Assembly: GCF_001677275.1 (NCBI RefSeq)
Contig: NZ_CP016178.1
Span: 992,001-1,056,000 of the forward strand
Source of the DNA: Vibrio breoganii
GTDB lineage: Bacteria > Pseudomonadota > Gammaproteobacteria > Enterobacterales > Vibrionaceae
Reading direction: 5' to 3'
Length of the DNA: 64,000 nt
The position numbers were made by a program, and so were the translations under genes. The notes under the pieces are model-generated. The model was given only the letters and a program-made list of their open reading frames with translations. It ran no database searches and had not been told where the DNA came from. Shown here one piece after another: positions 26,597-33,976 of this stretch. Each line of letters begins with the position of its first letter. Within the stretch, counting starts at the first letter, position 1.

Positions 26597-27691
26597 TTAA
26601 GACTGCACTTCAATCGGTTGCTCAGTCCCTTTCCACTTCCTCACAGCCTTAGCCAATTGAAAGGAATGACTCATCCAATAGGTGTGGAATAAGAAACAAC
26701 CCACAATGGTGTAGAACATGATGTATTCAGGAATGGCGAAGTACTCCCCTAGCAAACCCACTGTGGCATACAGTATTTGCACGCTGCAAATCAACACCAG
26801 CGATTGTCGTGGCGTTAAACCAATACGTTGCATGATGTGATGAAAATGCTCGCGGTCAGGTTGGAATGGAGAATGTCCTTTACGAATACGACGCACCATG
26901 ATGGTCATCATATCGATAAGCGGGACGGCAATGATCCAAAGCGCGGTCACAGGGCGAATAACAAAGTGATCATTGAGACCCTGCGTACCGCCCATCAAGA
27001 TCCAGATGACCACAAAGCCAATCATCATACTGCCCGCATCACCCATGAACACTTTTCTGACTTTGCCAAAGTAGCCCAGGTTGAACAAAACAAAAGGAAG
27101 AAGGATGGTCACAAACACCGCGCAAAAGTACGCAGAGCGAGTGATATCGTGAGCGTAAAAGACCACACCGAGTGAGGTGAACACCACCATGGTTAACCCG
27201 CCAAGCAAACCATCGATGCCATCGACCATATTAAACGCATTGATCGCGCCAATGACCGCAAATAGCGTCACGATAATGTCAACATAAGGAGGAAAAGCCC
27301 AAACGCCAAAGCCTAGCGCATTTCCAATATGGCTCAGTGTCATACCCGTCTGATACACCATCACTAGGGTCAGGATCGCTTGCACGCCCATGCGCAGTTT
27401 ATAGCTAATATCAAAGCGATCATCAGCAATGCCAATGAGCACCAATATCGTTAAACACGCGGCAAACCACTCAGCGTGCATCATTTCATCTTGGTTCACA
27501 TAAATGAAATACAGCGTCGTGATACAAATAGAGATGCCCCCCACCAGAGGGATACTACCTTGGTGCAGTTTACGAGCATTGGGTTTATCGACTAACCCAA
27601 CGGCGTAGCCTACTTTGCGCATGCAATAAAGCACTGCAAGCGATAAAAAGAAAAACATCGAGAGTTCGATGGCATAGTCAAACAATGACAT
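26597..27691 (-). CDS. wecA: Undecaprenyl-phosphate sugar-1-phosphate transferase
   Basis: This 364-residue multi-pass membrane enzyme of the MraY/WecA family transfers GlcNAc-1-phosphate (or a related sugar phosphate) from UDP-sugar to undecaprenyl phosphate, starting a repeat unit. Motifs: RKLHQGSIPLVGG, the aspartates in IGIADDRFDISYKLR, the NAFNMVDGIDGL metal motif, FMGDAGSMMIG, and the HIH-type loop REHFHHIMQRIG. About eleven hydrophobic segments are present. It is the promoter-distal gene of the polysaccharide block. A relic of a second wecA 3' end lies at 37.3 kb. Confidence 0.9.
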   Translation of the reverse strand: MSLFDYAIELSMFFFLSLAVLYCMRKVGYAVGLVDKPNARKLHQGSIPLVGGISICITTLYFIYVNQDEMMHAEWFAACLTILVLIGIADDRFDISYKLRMGVQAILTLVMVYQTGMTLSHIGNALGFGVWAFPPYVDIIVTLFAVIGAINAFNMVDGIDGLLGGLTMVVFTSLGVVFYAHDITRSAYFCAVFVTILLPFVLFNLGYFGKVRKVFMGDAGSMMIGFVVIWILMGGTQGLNDHFVIRPVTALWIIAVPLIDMMTIMVRRIRKGHSPFQPDREHFHHIMQRIGLTPRQSLVLICSVQILYATVGLLGEYFAIPEYIMFYTIVGCFLFHTYWMSHSFQLAKAVRKWKGTEQPIEVQS

Positions 27692-27721
27692 GATTTAAGC
27701 CTATGAATAATAAAAATAGTG

Positions 27722-27780
27722 GAACTAAGAACTAAGAACTAAGAACTAAGAACTAAGAACTAAGAACTAAGAACTAAGAA
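27722..27780. repeat. Heptamer tandem repeat (GAACTAA, 8 copies)
   Basis: Eight perfect copies of GAACTAA (27722-27777) plus GAA, just upstream of wecA. Same period as the arrays around the four-helix-bundle genes, but no such gene is beside it. Confidence 0.95.
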
Positions 27781-27960
27781 AATAATGTATCGGTCTAGCC
27801 AACCGAAAGTAATGTCAAAAAAGACACTTTTTAAAAACGTACTATCATTTCCGTCATTCTGGTGAAAACCAGAACCTTAGAGCGCACAAAATCAAAACTT
27901 GAAAACCGGCACCCCAAAAGTGTTACTGCATCAAGCCCCAAGATACTCCGCCAACCGCTA

Positions 27961-28036
27961 ACCAAGCCCGTCATCCCTAACCAAGCCGTCATCCCCGAGC
28001 GCTTCTCTGGGCCAGCACACTGGTCGGGGATCTAGC
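27961..28036. repeat. REP-like palindrome
   Basis: CGTCATCCCCGAGCGCTTCT, then CTGGGCCAGCACACTGGT, then CGGGGATCT forms a long hairpin (ATCCCCGA / TCGGGGAT). It belongs to a family seen again at 52, 57.5, 59.7 and 63 kb. A shorter relative lies at 29108-29143. The remaining 27781-27960 shows nothing else. Confidence 0.75.
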
Positions 28037-28139
28037 AATAATAAAAAGTCACAGCCGATACCAAAAGCAATACGGAATAACACCAGCTCAACCATCAAGC
28101 CCTATCCTACCAATGACCATTAAGACACAAAGCTTTACA

Positions 28140-29006
28140 CTACAACTTCTCAGTCGAGTCTTTATCAATCTCAGCCTTACTGCCTTTCAAATACACATTC
28201 TGATAGCAATAGTTAGTGGCTTCGATGTACCCTTCCACACTGCCGCAATCAAAACGCTTGCCTTTGAATTTGTACGCAATCACACAGCCGTTCTTTGCTT
28301 GCTCAAGCAACGCATCGGTAATTTGGATCTCGCCACCTTTGCCAGGCTCTGTATTGTCTAAAATATCAAAGATATCTGGCGTTAAGATGTAACGGCCAAT
28401 AATCGCAAGATTACTTGGCGCAGTGCCCTGCTCTGGCTTTTCCACCATATCGGTAATACGAATCAAGTCATCACTCAAATGCTCACCCGCTATTACGCCG
28501 TATTTATGTGTCTCTGATTCAGGCACTTCTTCCACCGCCACAATCGAGCAGCGAAACTGACGATGCAGCGCCGCCATTTGTGCCAGTACGCCTTGCTCTT
28601 CATTGATGCACAGATCATCTGCCAGTACCACGGCAAACGGATTGTCTCCCACCAGTTCTTTACCTGTTAAAATGGCGTGGCCCAAGCCCTTCATTTCGCG
28701 TTGGCGAATAAAGGTGTACTGCGCAGAATCAATCAGTGAGCGAATGTCATCCAATAAAGGCTCTTTATTAGTGCCTTGGATTTGATGCTCTAGCTCATAG
28801 TTTTTATCGAAGTGATCCATCAATGAGCTTTTGCCACGGCCTGTCACCACCGCCATGCTGGTCATGCCTGCTTGAATGGCCTCATCCACGCCGTATTCAA
28901 TCAACGGTTTGTTGACGATGGGCATCATCTCTTTGGGCATGGATTTGGTGGCCGGTAAAAAGCGCGTGCCGTAGCCTGCGGCGGGAAATAAACAATGTTT
29001 GATCAT
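28140..29006 (-). CDS. galU: UTP-glucose-1-phosphate uridylyltransferase
   Basis: This 288-residue nucleotidyltransferase makes UDP-glucose from UTP and glucose-1-phosphate. It has the N-terminal FPAAGYGTRFLPATKSMPKEMMP signature, LADDLCI around the metal site, GRYILTPDIFD, GKGGEIQITDAL and KFKGKRFDCG, all typical of bacterial GalU. Length is normal. In this locus it would feed UDP-glucose-derived sugars to capsule synthesis. It lies downstream of the sulfate-activation cluster and upstream of wecA. Confidence 0.95.
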   Translation of the reverse strand: MIKHCLFPAAGYGTRFLPATKSMPKEMMPIVNKPLIEYGVDEAIQAGMTSMAVVTGRGKSSLMDHFDKNYELEHQIQGTNKEPLLDDIRSLIDSAQYTFIRQREMKGLGHAILTGKELVGDNPFAVVLADDLCINEEQGVLAQMAALHRQFRCSIVAVEEVPESETHKYGVIAGEHLSDDLIRITDMVEKPEQGTAPSNLAIIGRYILTPDIFDILDNTEPGKGGEIQITDALLEQAKNGCVIAYKFKGKRFDCGSVEGYIEATNYCYQNVYLKGSKAEIDKDSTEKL

Positions 29007-29385
29007 AATTGACGTTGCCTAACTCTTCTTTGAAATTTTTATTATGTGGAATGAGCCCTATGTTGGGCTTTAAGGATGTTGCTTAAATGCTCGTACGATC
29101 AAAACCGTCGTCCCCGAGGGTTTTTCTGGGCCATGACGGATACCCTAAAGTTAGCTATCAGAATAATTAAGCCGAATTAACGCAGTGCTGACACTATCAA
29201 CAAAGTATGACATTACGCTATCGACTGGGAAAAACCACCTATTGGGCGCTAAAATAGGTCACAAAAAGTGTCTCAAATCTGTCTCTGCCTGAGACACTCC
29301 CTATGCTAACTCGCCGATTTTATTGAAGAAAAAAGGATCACCGACGATCTCCCCAATAGGCTTGACAACTGGAAAACCGGCTTAG
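29007..29385. other. Gap with a truncated REP-like unit
   Basis: A short REP-like piece is at 29108-29143 (GTCCCCGAGGGTTTTTCTGG...CATGACGG). A coding-like stretch reading ADFIEEKRITDDLPNRLDNW (about 29310-29372, plus) has no start and ends in the terminator. No gene is supported. Confidence 0.4.
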
Positions 29386-29410
29386 AAAAAGCAGCCGAAG
29401 CTGCTTTTTT
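29386..29410 (-). terminator. Bidirectional-looking terminator after cysN
   Basis: AAAAAGCAGC and GCTGCTTTTT form a 10-bp stem around CGAA, 6 bases beyond the cysN stop codon. A- and T-rich flanks allow function on both strands. Confidence 0.8.
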
Positions 29411-29415
29411 GAGGG

Positions 29416-30825
29416 TTAGATCTCTTCACAGCTCCACTCAGGGAAGTGCTTGCGCACATAAGCGTTAAGATCTTTTTCTGCCTGTGAGTAGATTCGACCT
29501 TGCTCATTAGCGTCGTTCGAAACTGACTCAACCATACCCGCTCCAACAGTCACATTGTTGTGACGGTCAATCACAATAAATGAACCTGTTTGTGGCAGCG
29601 TTTGGTAGGTATCTACAGCGATTTTATCGGTAAGGGCAATCTGAGAAAGTGCGATTTCGTTTAGCTCTAGCGTTTCACTGTCTTCTGCATGTTGCTCCAG
29701 TGTATTAACGTCAATCTTATGCGGAATGCCCGTCACTTTACCTATGCAAGACTTAGTCGCGAACTTAAAAATGTACTCTTTATGCGTACGCATTGGGTTC
29801 TCACCCATCCATACCACGTGAGCGTTTACTTTGTTGGTAACGCTTGGCTCATGACCGTTGTGCACCAACATGTCCCCACGAGACACATCAATTTCATCTT
29901 CAAGAGTAATAGTGATCGCTTGACCTGGGCGCGCGGTTTCCAGTTCACCATCAAAGGTATAGATAGACTTAATGCGAGACTGCTTACCTGATGGCAGAGC
30001 TGTGACTTCATCCCCCACTTCAACTAAACCCGATGCCAGCGTGCCACAGAAGCCGCGGAAGTTAAGGTTCGGACGGTTCACGTACTGCACTGGGAAGCGC
30101 ATGTGCTCAAGATCTTTATCTTGGTCAATCTTCACCGTTTCCAGCAGTTTCATCAGCGTTGCGCCAGGATACCAATCCATTGCTTCGCTTGGCGTTACCA
30201 CGTTGTCACCATTTAGTGCAGAGATAGGCACAAAGCGAATATCGTCAATATTGAAATTCTTGGCCATGTCGCGGTAGTCCGCTTTGATTTTCTGATACAC
30301 CTCTTGGCTATAGTCCATCAAGTCCATCTTGTTGATGGCAACAATGATGTGCTTAATGCCTAAAAGACTACAGATATAGCTATGACGACGAGTTTGAGTT
30401 TGAATACCGTGGCGCGCATCGACCATAACAATCGCAAGATCACAGGTAGAAGCACCAGTAACCATGTTACGAGTGTACTGCTCGTGTCCAGGAGTATCCG
30501 CAATAATAAACTTGCGCTTATCCGTTGAGAAATAACGGTACGCTACATCAATGGTAATACCCTGCTCGCGCTCAGACTGCAATCCATCAACCAAAAGCGC
30601 TAAGTCAAAGTCGCCATCAGTGGTGTTGAACTTTTGAGAGTCTTTCTCAATCGCCGCCATTTGGTCTTCATAAATCAGCTTTGAATCGTAAAGCAGACGA
30701 CCAATTAGCGTAGATTTACCGTCATCCACATTACCGCAAGTCAGGAAGCGTAATAAATCTTTGTTTTCATGGACTTTCAGATACGCTTCGATGTCCGTAG
30801 CAATCAGCTCTGAGCTGTGAGACAT
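29416..30825 (-). CDS. cysN: ATP sulfurylase large subunit (GTPase), cluster 1
   Basis: This 469-residue translation-factor-type GTPase, with CysD, converts sulfate and ATP to adenylylsulfate (APS), driven by GTP hydrolysis. Motifs: G1 GNVDDGKSTLIGRLL, GITIDVAYRYF, DTPGHEQYTRNM, NKMD and the C-terminal beta-barrel domains. It has no fused CysC domain; APS kinase is a separate gene. It is the last gene of the permease-cysD-cysC-DHH-cysN unit. It is 99 bases from the DHH gene and ends at a strong hairpin. Confidence 0.95.
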   Translation of the reverse strand: MSHSSELIATDIEAYLKVHENKDLLRFLTCGNVDDGKSTLIGRLLYDSKLIYEDQMAAIEKDSQKFNTTDGDFDLALLVDGLQSEREQGITIDVAYRYFSTDKRKFIIADTPGHEQYTRNMVTGASTCDLAIVMVDARHGIQTQTRRHSYICSLLGIKHIIVAINKMDLMDYSQEVYQKIKADYRDMAKNFNIDDIRFVPISALNGDNVVTPSEAMDWYPGATLMKLLETVKIDQDKDLEHMRFPVQYVNRPNLNFRGFCGTLASGLVEVGDEVTALPSGKQSRIKSIYTFDGELETARPGQAITITLEDEIDVSRGDMLVHNGHEPSVTNKVNAHVVWMGENPMRTHKEYIFKFATKSCIGKVTGIPHKIDVNTLEQHAEDSETLELNEIALSQIALTDKIAVDTYQTLPQTGSFIVIDRHNNVTVGAGMVESVSNDANEQGRIYSQAEKDLNAYVRKHFPEWSCEEI

Positions 30826-30923
30826 AATGTTCTCCTAGTTATTCTTTAATTGGGCTTACATGCCCAAATTTAAATTTGAGTGTGTGCTCGCCTTTATGCC
30901 AGCACACAAATTTGTTCATTCGA

Positions 30924-31883
30924 CTATGCGTAGAAGTCACTCAGCACTTGAGTGAACTTAGCTACATCGCCTTTTGGCAACTGATTAATGCCCGCAGCCG
31001 CTTTACGCCCTCCCCCAGTTGGAAACGATGAGCAAATCTCATCGGCGCCCACTCGGTTATTGAGCGGTGCACGCACGCTCACGGTGTAATCCGCAAGATT
31101 GGCGTTCAGTGTTAACACGCCATGCGCAAGCTCAGGGCTAAGGTTGGCAAGCTCATTGCCAAATACTCCACTGATGCGTCGAGCCCATGCTTCACAAGGG
31201 AGTTCAAACACTTTGCACTGCGCGTCACTATAAGAAGGCTCAATGCTAGATACCTTTTTGTGATCTAGGGTATAGCCTTTTTTAAGCACATGGTATGGCG
31301 AGGTTTGCTCATCCAAAAGCGCAAGCGGGTCTTCAAACTGTGTCAGCTGTCGATAGAGCTCAGCTGGTGCGATGTGCAAATCGTCCAGCGACGCACCATA
31401 ACCGTTGTAATTAATCAAAGTGCCTAGCTCTTTGAGAAATTCAGTCTCAGATTCAGATAAACCGATCTCTGAAGCGAGCTTCTGTGCAGACGCGAACAGA
31501 TTGTCACCAAAAGCCGCCACCACCGCCCATTTGGCGTATCGGCCACCCAGTTTTTGGTTTATCAATAAACTGGTGCACACCTCAGCATCTAGGTCGATGA
31601 GTGCTTCGAGTTTTTTAGACTGCGGGATATCACCGCTGCGGTGATGGTCGCAATAGAACACCGCCACATCCGCTTCTAAAAGAAACTCAAGCTCAGGCAG
31701 GTTTTTCTCCATAGAGATGTCCAGCGCCGTCACTGAAGTGGCTTTATTGCTGTCGACTTGCTTAAGCAGCTTGATGTCGCGCTTCACGCCAGTAATCAGG
31801 GTCGAGTCTTTCGGCTCAGCAAAACGAAGTTGAAGCAGCGCAATGATGCCATCGGCATCACCATTAAATACGTCGTAATGCAT
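30924..31883 (-). CDS. DHH/DHHA1 phosphoesterase, cluster 1
   Basis: This 319-residue protein has FNGDADGIIALLQL near its start, ALDISMEKN, the DHH signature FYCDHHRSG, AFGDN, LINYNGYG and a C-terminal DHHA1-type glycine motif FPTGGGRKAAAGINQL. These resemble NrnA-type phosphoesterases that hydrolyse pAp and nanoRNA. Its start overlaps the last base of cysC. A paralogue overlaps cysC in cluster 2 too, so the link to APS kinase is strong. I infer a role in removing PAP, the by-product of PAPS-dependent sulfation. A short-RNA role remains possible. Confidence 0.75.
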   Translation of the reverse strand: MHYDVFNGDADGIIALLQLRFAEPKDSTLITGVKRDIKLLKQVDSNKATSVTALDISMEKNLPELEFLLEADVAVFYCDHHRSGDIPQSKKLEALIDLDAEVCTSLLINQKLGGRYAKWAVVAAFGDNLFASAQKLASEIGLSESETEFLKELGTLINYNGYGASLDDLHIAPAELYRQLTQFEDPLALLDEQTSPYHVLKKGYTLDHKKVSSIEPSYSDAQCKVFELPCEAWARRISGVFGNELANLSPELAHGVLTLNANLADYTVSVRAPLNNRVGADEICSSFPTGGGRKAAAGINQLPKGDVAKFTQVLSDFYA

Positions 31884-32533
31884 TAAGCGTGCTCCCCTAG
31901 TTGCAGATAACCTTTCTTTTCAAGCTCTGCCACCACGAAATCCGCGCATGCTTCAATAGACAGGTCTGCCGTACGAAGATGGATTTCAGGATTTACTGGT
32001 GCTTGGTATTCAGAGTCGATACCTGTGAAGTGTTTAATCTCACCGGCACGTGCTTTCTTATAGAGCCCTTTCGGGTCACGCGCTTCACACACCTCTAAAG
32101 GGGTGTCAACAAACACTTCAAGAAACTCACCTTCGCTAACCAGCTCACGCACTTGCTGACGGTCAGACACAAACGGAGAGATAAACGCGGTCAATACAAT
32201 ATTGCCTGCATCCACAAACAGTTTCGCCACCTCACCAATGCGGCGAATGTTTTCAACGCGATCAATATCTGAAAAACCTAAATCTTTATTCAAACCATGA
32301 CGCACATTGTCACCATCTAACAGATAGCTGTGCTTGTCCATTTGTAGCAGTTTACTTTCAACCGCATTAGCAACGGTCGATTTACCGGAGCCACTTAACC
32401 CAGTAAACCACAAAATAACTGGCTTTTGCCCTTTGAGAGCAACACGGTCTTCATGAGTCACGGTTGAGTTATGCCATACGATGTCAGTAGAGACGGACTC
32501 GTTGGACTTTTTAATGTAAGGAGATGACATCAT
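31883..32533 (-). CDS. cysC: Adenylylsulfate kinase, cluster 1
   Basis: This 216-residue kinase phosphorylates APS to PAPS. It has Walker A GLSGSGKSTVAN, the LDGDNVRHGLNKDLGFS APS-binding block, ENIRRIGEVAKLF, AFISPF and DPKGLYKKARAGEIKHFTGI. Length is normal with a slightly long N-terminus; ATG 32533 or the adjacent ATG 32530 could start it. A heptamer array and a four-helix-bundle gene separate it from cysD. Confidence 0.95.
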   Translation of the reverse strand: MMSSPYIKKSNESVSTDIVWHNSTVTHEDRVALKGQKPVILWFTGLSGSGKSTVANAVESKLLQMDKHSYLLDGDNVRHGLNKDLGFSDIDRVENIRRIGEVAKLFVDAGNIVLTAFISPFVSDRQQVRELVSEGEFLEVFVDTPLEVCEARDPKGLYKKARAGEIKHFTGIDSEYQAPVNPEIHLRTADLSIEACADFVVAELEKKGYLQLGEHA

Positions 32534-32551
32534 TTTCCTTTGAATTTGATA

Positions 32552-32608
32552 GGTTCAAGGTTCAAGGTTCAAGGTTCAAGGTTCAAGGTTCAAGGTTCAA
32601 GGTTCAAG
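32552..32608. repeat. Heptamer tandem repeat (GGTTCAA, 8 copies)
   Basis: Eight perfect copies of GGTTCAA (32552-32607) lie between the 3' end of the four-helix-bundle gene and the start of cysC. Read in the gene's direction the unit is TTGAACC, inverted relative to the array on its other side. Confidence 0.95.
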
Positions 32609-32615
32609 CATGATA

Positions 32616-32960
32616 TTAAAAGCTCGATCTTGCTGCCATCAAGCTAGATAGCATTCTAGATATTTCTTCAGCCTCTTGAATCCAGGCATTGCCTAGTTCT
32701 CGGTTAATATAGTCAATCTCAATGCCAATATAAGTTTGAGATCTTAGCTCTCCACAAGACCCTTTAGCATAAGAAAGGAAATTAATAAGTTCTTTATTAG
32801 ATCTTCTTTCATATCCTTCGGCGATATTCGAAGAAATTGACAATGAAGAGCGAGTTATTTGGTCTTTGAAACCAAAATCACGAGATTCTTTAAAATGCCT
32901 ATACACCTCGACCGATAGCCGAGCTGATCGTTTCCAAACATCTAAATCTTCAAATCTCAT
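32616..32960 (-). CDS. Four-helix-bundle protein (S23/IVP family), copy 1
   Basis: This 114-residue all-alpha protein of the 23S rRNA intervening-sequence protein family begins MRFEDLDVWKRSARLSVEVY. Hallmarks are FKDQITRSSLSISSNIAEGYER and FLSYAKGSCGELRSQTYIG. The family is structurally like the Avd accessory protein of diversity-generating retroelements; its biological role is unclear. It sits inside the sulfate-activation operon between cysD and cysC, bracketed by period-7 repeats, so it looks inserted. Confidence 0.85.
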   Translation of the reverse strand: MRFEDLDVWKRSARLSVEVYRHFKESRDFGFKDQITRSSLSISSNIAEGYERRSNKELINFLSYAKGSCGELRSQTYIGIEIDYINRELGNAWIQEAEEISRMLSSLMAARSSF

Positions 32961-32962
32961 CC

Positions 32963-33040
32963 CTGCTCCTTAGCTCTTAACCTTGAGCCTTTTCCCTTGT
33001 ACCTTTTCCCTTGTACCTTGTACCTAGGTCTTTAACCTTC
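32963..33040 (-). repeat. Degenerate heptamer array on the 5' side of four-helix-bundle copy 1
   Basis: On the minus strand, right after the cysD stop, units in 7-base phase read GGTACAA, GGTACAA, GGGAAAA, GGTACAA, GGGAAAA, GGCTCAA, GGTTAAG. The G-G-n-n-n-A-A pattern is kept while the middle varies. Confidence 0.8.
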
Positions 33041-33042
33041 AA

Positions 33043-33957
33043 TTAGAAATACCCTTCCCGCTTCTTCTTCTCCATAGACCCAGAAGAATCGTGATCAATA
33101 GCGCGGCCTTGACGCTCAGAAGTCGTGGTCAGAAGCATCTCTTGAATAATTTCAGGCAATGTAGCCGCTTCAGATTCAACAGCACCCGTTAGTGGGTAAC
33201 AACCAAGTGTACGGAAGCGCACCATCTTCTCTTCAACCACTTCGCCTTCTTTGAGCTCCATGCGTTCATCGTCTTTCATGATCAGCATGCCGTCACGCTC
33301 AATCACAGGGCGCTTGTCTGCTAGGTACAAGCCAGGGATTTCGATGTTCTCTAGGTAAATGTATTGCCAGATATCAAGCTCAGTCCAGTTTGATAGTGGG
33401 AACACGCGAATGCTTTCGCCCTTGTTCACTTTACCGTTGTACACATTCCAAAGCTCTGGACGTTGGTTTTTTGGGTCCCAACGGTGGTGCTCATCACGGA
33501 ACGAGTACACACGCTCTTTGGCGCGAGATTTCTCTTCATCACGGCGTGCACCGCCAAATGCTGCGTCAAAGCCATGCTTGTCCAATGCTTGTTTCAAGCC
33601 TTGAGTTTTCATGATATCAGTATGAAGCGAACTGCCGTGTACAAACGGGTTAATGTCCATCTCTACCCCTTCAGGGTTTTGATGCACAATCAGCTTCATG
33701 CCCAGCTTCTTCGCCATGTAGTCACGAAACTCAATCATTTCTTTGAACTTCCACGTGGTATCAACGTGCATCAAAGGAAACGGAGGAGTGGCTGGAGCAA
33801 ATGCTTTCTGAGCCAGGTGCAGCATCACAGAAGAGTCTTTGCCTACCGAGTACAGCATCACTGGGTTATCAAACTCAGCGGCTACCTCACGCATAATGTG
33901 TATCGACTCAGCTTCAAGTTGCTTTAAGTGAGTCATACGTTCTTGAGAAATGTTCAT
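33043..33957 (-). CDS. cysD: ATP sulfurylase small subunit, cluster 1
   Basis: This subunit of about 304 residues belongs to the PP-loop PAPS-reductase-like family and binds ATP and sulfate with CysN. Motifs: LYSVGKDSSVMLHL (PP-loop), FPLMHVDTTWKF, the GGARRDEEKSRAKER block and FRTLGCYPLTGAVES. I start at ATG 33957 (MNISQERM) rather than the longer frame at 33987, because AAGGA lies upstream and the longer form overlaps the permease stop. The C-terminus SSGSMEKKKREGYF is typical. Confidence 0.95.
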   Translation of the reverse strand: MNISQERMTHLKQLEAESIHIMREVAAEFDNPVMLYSVGKDSSVMLHLAQKAFAPATPPFPLMHVDTTWKFKEMIEFRDYMAKKLGMKLIVHQNPEGVEMDINPFVHGSSLHTDIMKTQGLKQALDKHGFDAAFGGARRDEEKSRAKERVYSFRDEHHRWDPKNQRPELWNVYNGKVNKGESIRVFPLSNWTELDIWQYIYLENIEIPGLYLADKRPVIERDGMLIMKDDERMELKEGEVVEEKMVRFRTLGCYPLTGAVESEAATLPEIIQEMLLTTTSERQGRAIDHDSSGSMEKKKREGYF

Positions 33958-33976
33958 TTCAAAGAAGTCCTTAATT

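Noticed and set aside
33463..33927. A 154-residue plus-strand frame inside cysD
   Set aside because: Antisense shadow of a highly conserved gene.
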